A stretch of DNA of 9,130 bases from Gammaproteobacteria bacterium. GTDB lineage: Bacteria; Pseudomonadota; Gammaproteobacteria; Steroidobacterales; JABDKV01. This document shows positions 7,208-9,130 of this stretch, in pieces (position 1 is the first letter of the stretch; each line of letters opens with the position of its first letter). The translations under genes were made by a program, and so were the position numbers. Below the pieces are notes generated by a model, which made no database searches, was not told the origin of the DNA, and was given only the letters and a program-made list of their open reading frames with translations. The stretch spans positions 1-9,130 of the forward strand of contig JAOTXR010000052.1 in assembly GCA_029862285.1 (NCBI GenBank). Direction: 5' to 3'.

Positions 7208-7948
7208 CTAAAAGTCGATTACAGAAACCACGCCATTATCGTAATCAGGGCCCGTGGCCTTTTGGTACACATAACCCCAATCACCCAACATCGCGATGAT
7301 CAACTCCGGATTAGTATTACCGTCCGCAAGCAGTATTGCCCAATTAGTGGAAGCTGCTCTATACAGGTTGTCGGCAACAAGTTCGTTGATGGTAAAGGGA
7401 AAAGCCGCTTCATTGCCTTCGTTATCAAAGACTCCGAAGGTAAAAAATGTCACCGAGCCGAAATAATTATCCAGACATGACCGGTAGGCCTTCAACGCCT
7501 GTAACCGAATGTTTTCGTCGCCGGCTGCGTCCCATAACTCGTGCAGAGCACGCGCCGTGTACCACTGGTTCTCGCCGGAGGATCTGCGCGCCAATGCCGT
7601 GGCCCAGAAATAGAATCTGGCTTTCGCGCTGGTAATGCCATCTGCTAATTCGAACTTGTTGAAGGCTTCTTCGTTATTTACGTCGAACTCGACGATCACT
7701 GTATCGACAAACGGGTTCTCCGGATCATCCAGTACGCAGGTCTCGGTGAATATTCCCACTTCCGGACAATTGAGATTCAGCAAAGTATCAACGGGCAGCT
7801 GTGCCACCGGTGGAGCATTGATGATCACGCCTTCGTCATCGTCGGGCTCATCGCAACCTGCAGTCATCAGGACGCTTGAGACAAACAACATCGCGACGAG
7901 CATTTTGGACACAGTGGAATGCGGTCCTTTTGAATATTGGTTGCTCAT
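7208..7948 (-). CDS. Small lipoprotein of unknown function coupled to an outer-membrane barrel gene
   Basis: A 246-residue protein I do not recognise. It has a lipoprotein signal peptide: a 15-residue polar n-region ending in SK, hydrophobic residues 16-29, and a lipobox ending M-T-A-G-Cys32, so it should be acylated at Cys32. Directly after the cysteine is an acidic stretch, DEPDDDEG; Asp at +2 and Glu at +3 would mean inner-membrane retention by the E. coli Lol rule, though that rule varies among gammaproteobacteria. The mature part has CPEVGIFTETC, a possible disulfide pair, and a middle region rich in predicted amphipathic helices (about 105-165 and 190-215) with many aromatic and Ala residues, which may pack as helical repeats. 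It starts 2 bases after the barrel gene stop, so the two products are probably made in a fixed ratio and may act together at the envelope. No enzyme motif is visible. The reading frame is firm; the function is unknown. Confidence 0.85.
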   Translation of the reverse strand: MSNQYSKGPHSTVSKMLVAMLFVSSVLMTAGCDEPDDDEGVIINAPPVAQLPVDTLLNLNCPEVGIFTETCVLDDPENPFVDTVIVEFDVNNEEAFNKFELADGITSAKARFYFWATALARRSSGENQWYTARALHELWDAAGDENIRLQALKAYRSCLDNYFGSVTFFTFGVFDNEGNEAAFPFTINELVADNLYRAASTNWAILLADGNTNPELIIAMLGDWGYVYQKATGPDYDNGVVSVIDF

Positions 7949-7950
7949 GA

Positions 7951-9130
7951 TTAGTCTCTCGGTGATGGAGGTGGCGTCCCTCCAAAATTGTATAAGTAAT
8001 AGAAAACCGTCTGGAACGAGTAATCGTTCAGGCCGTTGTTAGCTTCGCCGACGCCTTGCGCAGATCTTTCATCAAATGTCCGATAGAGGGTTTTCACGCC
8101 AATCTTGGTCGACGTGCCTTCGTTGCGTTTCGAATCCAGCAATATCGAGTAATCCAGCTTGTACTGTTCCGGGTAGGTAATATTGAACTGGCGGTGAAAA
8201 TCGTACGGCCCCCATCCATCCTTCTTAATGTAACCCTCGATGATGTGTTTCTTGCCCAGCACAGCTTTGCCACGCACCGTATAGAATCGACGGGTACCCG
8301 CCTGTGGATCCTCCGGCGCCGAGCCCAGGGAGAGTTCCGACTGGCTTGTGACATCAAATGGGTTGCCGGTGGATTGCTGGAACCCGGCATTCAGCTTCAG
8401 AATATATTTCGCGTTGTTACTGGGGTTCCATACGATCTTGCTATGGGCTTCGTAAGTGTCCTCCGGCGGCAGCCCTATACCAAATGCCGCATTGGCGCCG
8501 GTTGGCTCGAAAAAGAACTGGTGTGAATCCGTAGCCGTCGGATATTCCGTGTAGTTCAACCCGAGATTGAATGCCAGCCTGGCATCTTCTCTCAAGTCGT
8601 TATCCCACTGATAGAAGTCCGTCGCCCCGGTAGGGTCATAGGTGATAAGCAGTTCCGCCGCCCGGGTATCCCGGTTACCCAGGATAGCGAAGGGGTCGTC
8701 TTCCCGGTTTCGCGGGCTCAGACCCGGGTCGAGCACGCCACCGACGATGGAGGACTCCAGATTCGGGTTGGGATCGACCAGCGCCTCACGATACAGGATG
8801 CTTGGTTGCACATACCAGGCCGTACCGAAGGTTTTTAAGAAGCCCGCCTGGTATTCCCGCTTCGCCCCCAGCCCGGTGAGGGGCAGGCGCGAACCCCGAA
8901 ACTGCAGCAAATTACCGCCGTCGGCGACCAGGCCGGCGTGATCGGCCGACACCCAGCCGATATTCCCAAAAAAGGGAAATGTCAGCTTGGCCTTGAAACC
9001 GAGCGTGTCCTCGAAATCGATTTCGTCGACAAGAATATTGCCGCCTTCAATACGATCGTACGGGTCATCGACTTTCTCCGTGCTGGACACGATGCCGCCC
9101 AGTTCGAGGCTCAGATTGTTGGTAAAGGTG
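7951..9130 (-). CDS. Outer-membrane beta-barrel protein of unrecognised family, C-terminal 392 residues (5' end outside window)
   Basis: The reading frame is open to the right edge of the window, so the GTG at 9090 is not a start; in-frame codons upstream of it read LSLELGGIV and continue the same pattern. The visible 392 residues alternate hydrophobic and polar positions in many strands separated by Asp/Gly/Pro-rich loops, for example LGFKAKLTFPFFGNIGWVSA, FLKTFGTAWYVQPSILY, ARLAFNLGLNYTEY, AKYILKLNAGFQQS, GKAVLGKKHIIEGYIKKDGW and DYSFQTVFYYLYNF. This is a large outer-membrane barrel. I see no TonB box or plug domain in the visible part, but the N-terminus is missing, so a TonB-dependent receptor cannot be excluded. 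The protein does not end at the last aromatic residue of the final strand: GGTPPPSPRD follows. It is the first visible gene of the sugar cluster and a candidate outer-membrane port or surface assembly factor for the saccharide; this role is inferred from context. Confidence 0.8.
   Translation of the reverse strand, partial: TFTNNLSLELGGIVSSTEKVDDPYDRIEGGNILVDEIDFEDTLGFKAKLTFPFFGNIGWVSADHAGLVADGGNLLQFRGSRLPLTGLGAKREYQAGFLKTFGTAWYVQPSILYREALVDPNPNLESSIVGGVLDPGLSPRNREDDPFAILGNRDTRAAELLITYDPTGATDFYQWDNDLREDARLAFNLGLNYTEYPTATDSHQFFFEPTGANAAFGIGLPPEDTYEAHSKIVWNPSNNAKYILKLNAGFQQSTGNPFDVTSQSELSLGSAPEDPQAGTRRFYTVRGKAVLGKKHIIEGYIKKDGWGPYDFHRQFNITYPEQYKLDYSILLDSKRNEGTSTKIGVKTLYRTFDERSAQGVGEANNGLNDYSFQTVFYYLYNFGGTPPPSPRD
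7955..7960 (-). promoter_or_regulatory. Weak ribosome binding site of the lipoprotein gene, within the end of the barrel gene
   Basis: GAGAGA on the minus strand lies 6 bases before ATG 7948 and inside the last codons of the upstream barrel gene. Together with the stop-TC-ATG junction (TAATCATG) it points to translational coupling rather than independent initiation. Confidence 0.35.

Overview
The window looks like a moderately GC-rich Gram-negative genome, most likely a free-living, possibly marine or sediment, gammaproteobacterium that can denitrify. The evidence is the 3' end of a cytochrome cd1 nitrite reductase gene, two outer-membrane beta-barrel proteins, a lipoprotein with a lipobox, periplasmic glycosidases and a long palindromic element of the REP type. 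The lineage is inference; no taxonomic marker gene is present. Genes fill almost the whole window, there is no gene-free stretch over 300 bases, and I see no tRNA, rRNA, CRISPR array or transposase gene.

Plus strand, 1-1537: the last 103 codons of nirS are followed after only 2 bases by a 406-residue outer-membrane porin-like protein. The two look translationally coupled. This pair converges on the minus-strand cluster over a 61-base gap (1538-1598) that holds a 9-bp inverted repeat, possibly a shared terminator.

Minus strand, 9130 down to 1599: five genes run in one direction and read as a carbohydrate-utilisation operon. In transcription order they are an outer-membrane beta-barrel protein (its 5' end lies outside the window), a small lipoprotein coupled to it by a 2-base gap, a secreted clan GH-A glycosidase with a C-terminal carbohydrate-binding-like domain, a secreted GH3 beta-glucosidase of the BglX type, and a GPH/MelB-type sugar:cation symporter. 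A consistent model is that oligosaccharides cross the outer membrane (perhaps through the barrel), are cut in the periplasm by the two glycosidases, and the small sugars enter through the symporter. The polysaccharide is not shown by the sequence; a beta-glucan is a reasonable guess from the GH3 enzyme.

The most unusual structure is at 7071-7202, between the lipoprotein and the GH-A glycosidase. It is a near-perfect 50/49-bp inverted repeat with a 3-base loop, containing four copies of a 12-base core (GGGGACAGTGAC), next to a 12-bp tandem repeat. The repeat is not merely intergenic: it supplies the only evident start codon of the glycosidase and encodes about the first 35 residues, including part of the signal peptide as an FFFP repeat. 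The start codon and Shine-Dalgarno-like bases also lie inside the predicted stem. This suggests that a palindromic element replaced the native 5' end of the gene and now forms part of both its protein export signal and its mRNA control region.
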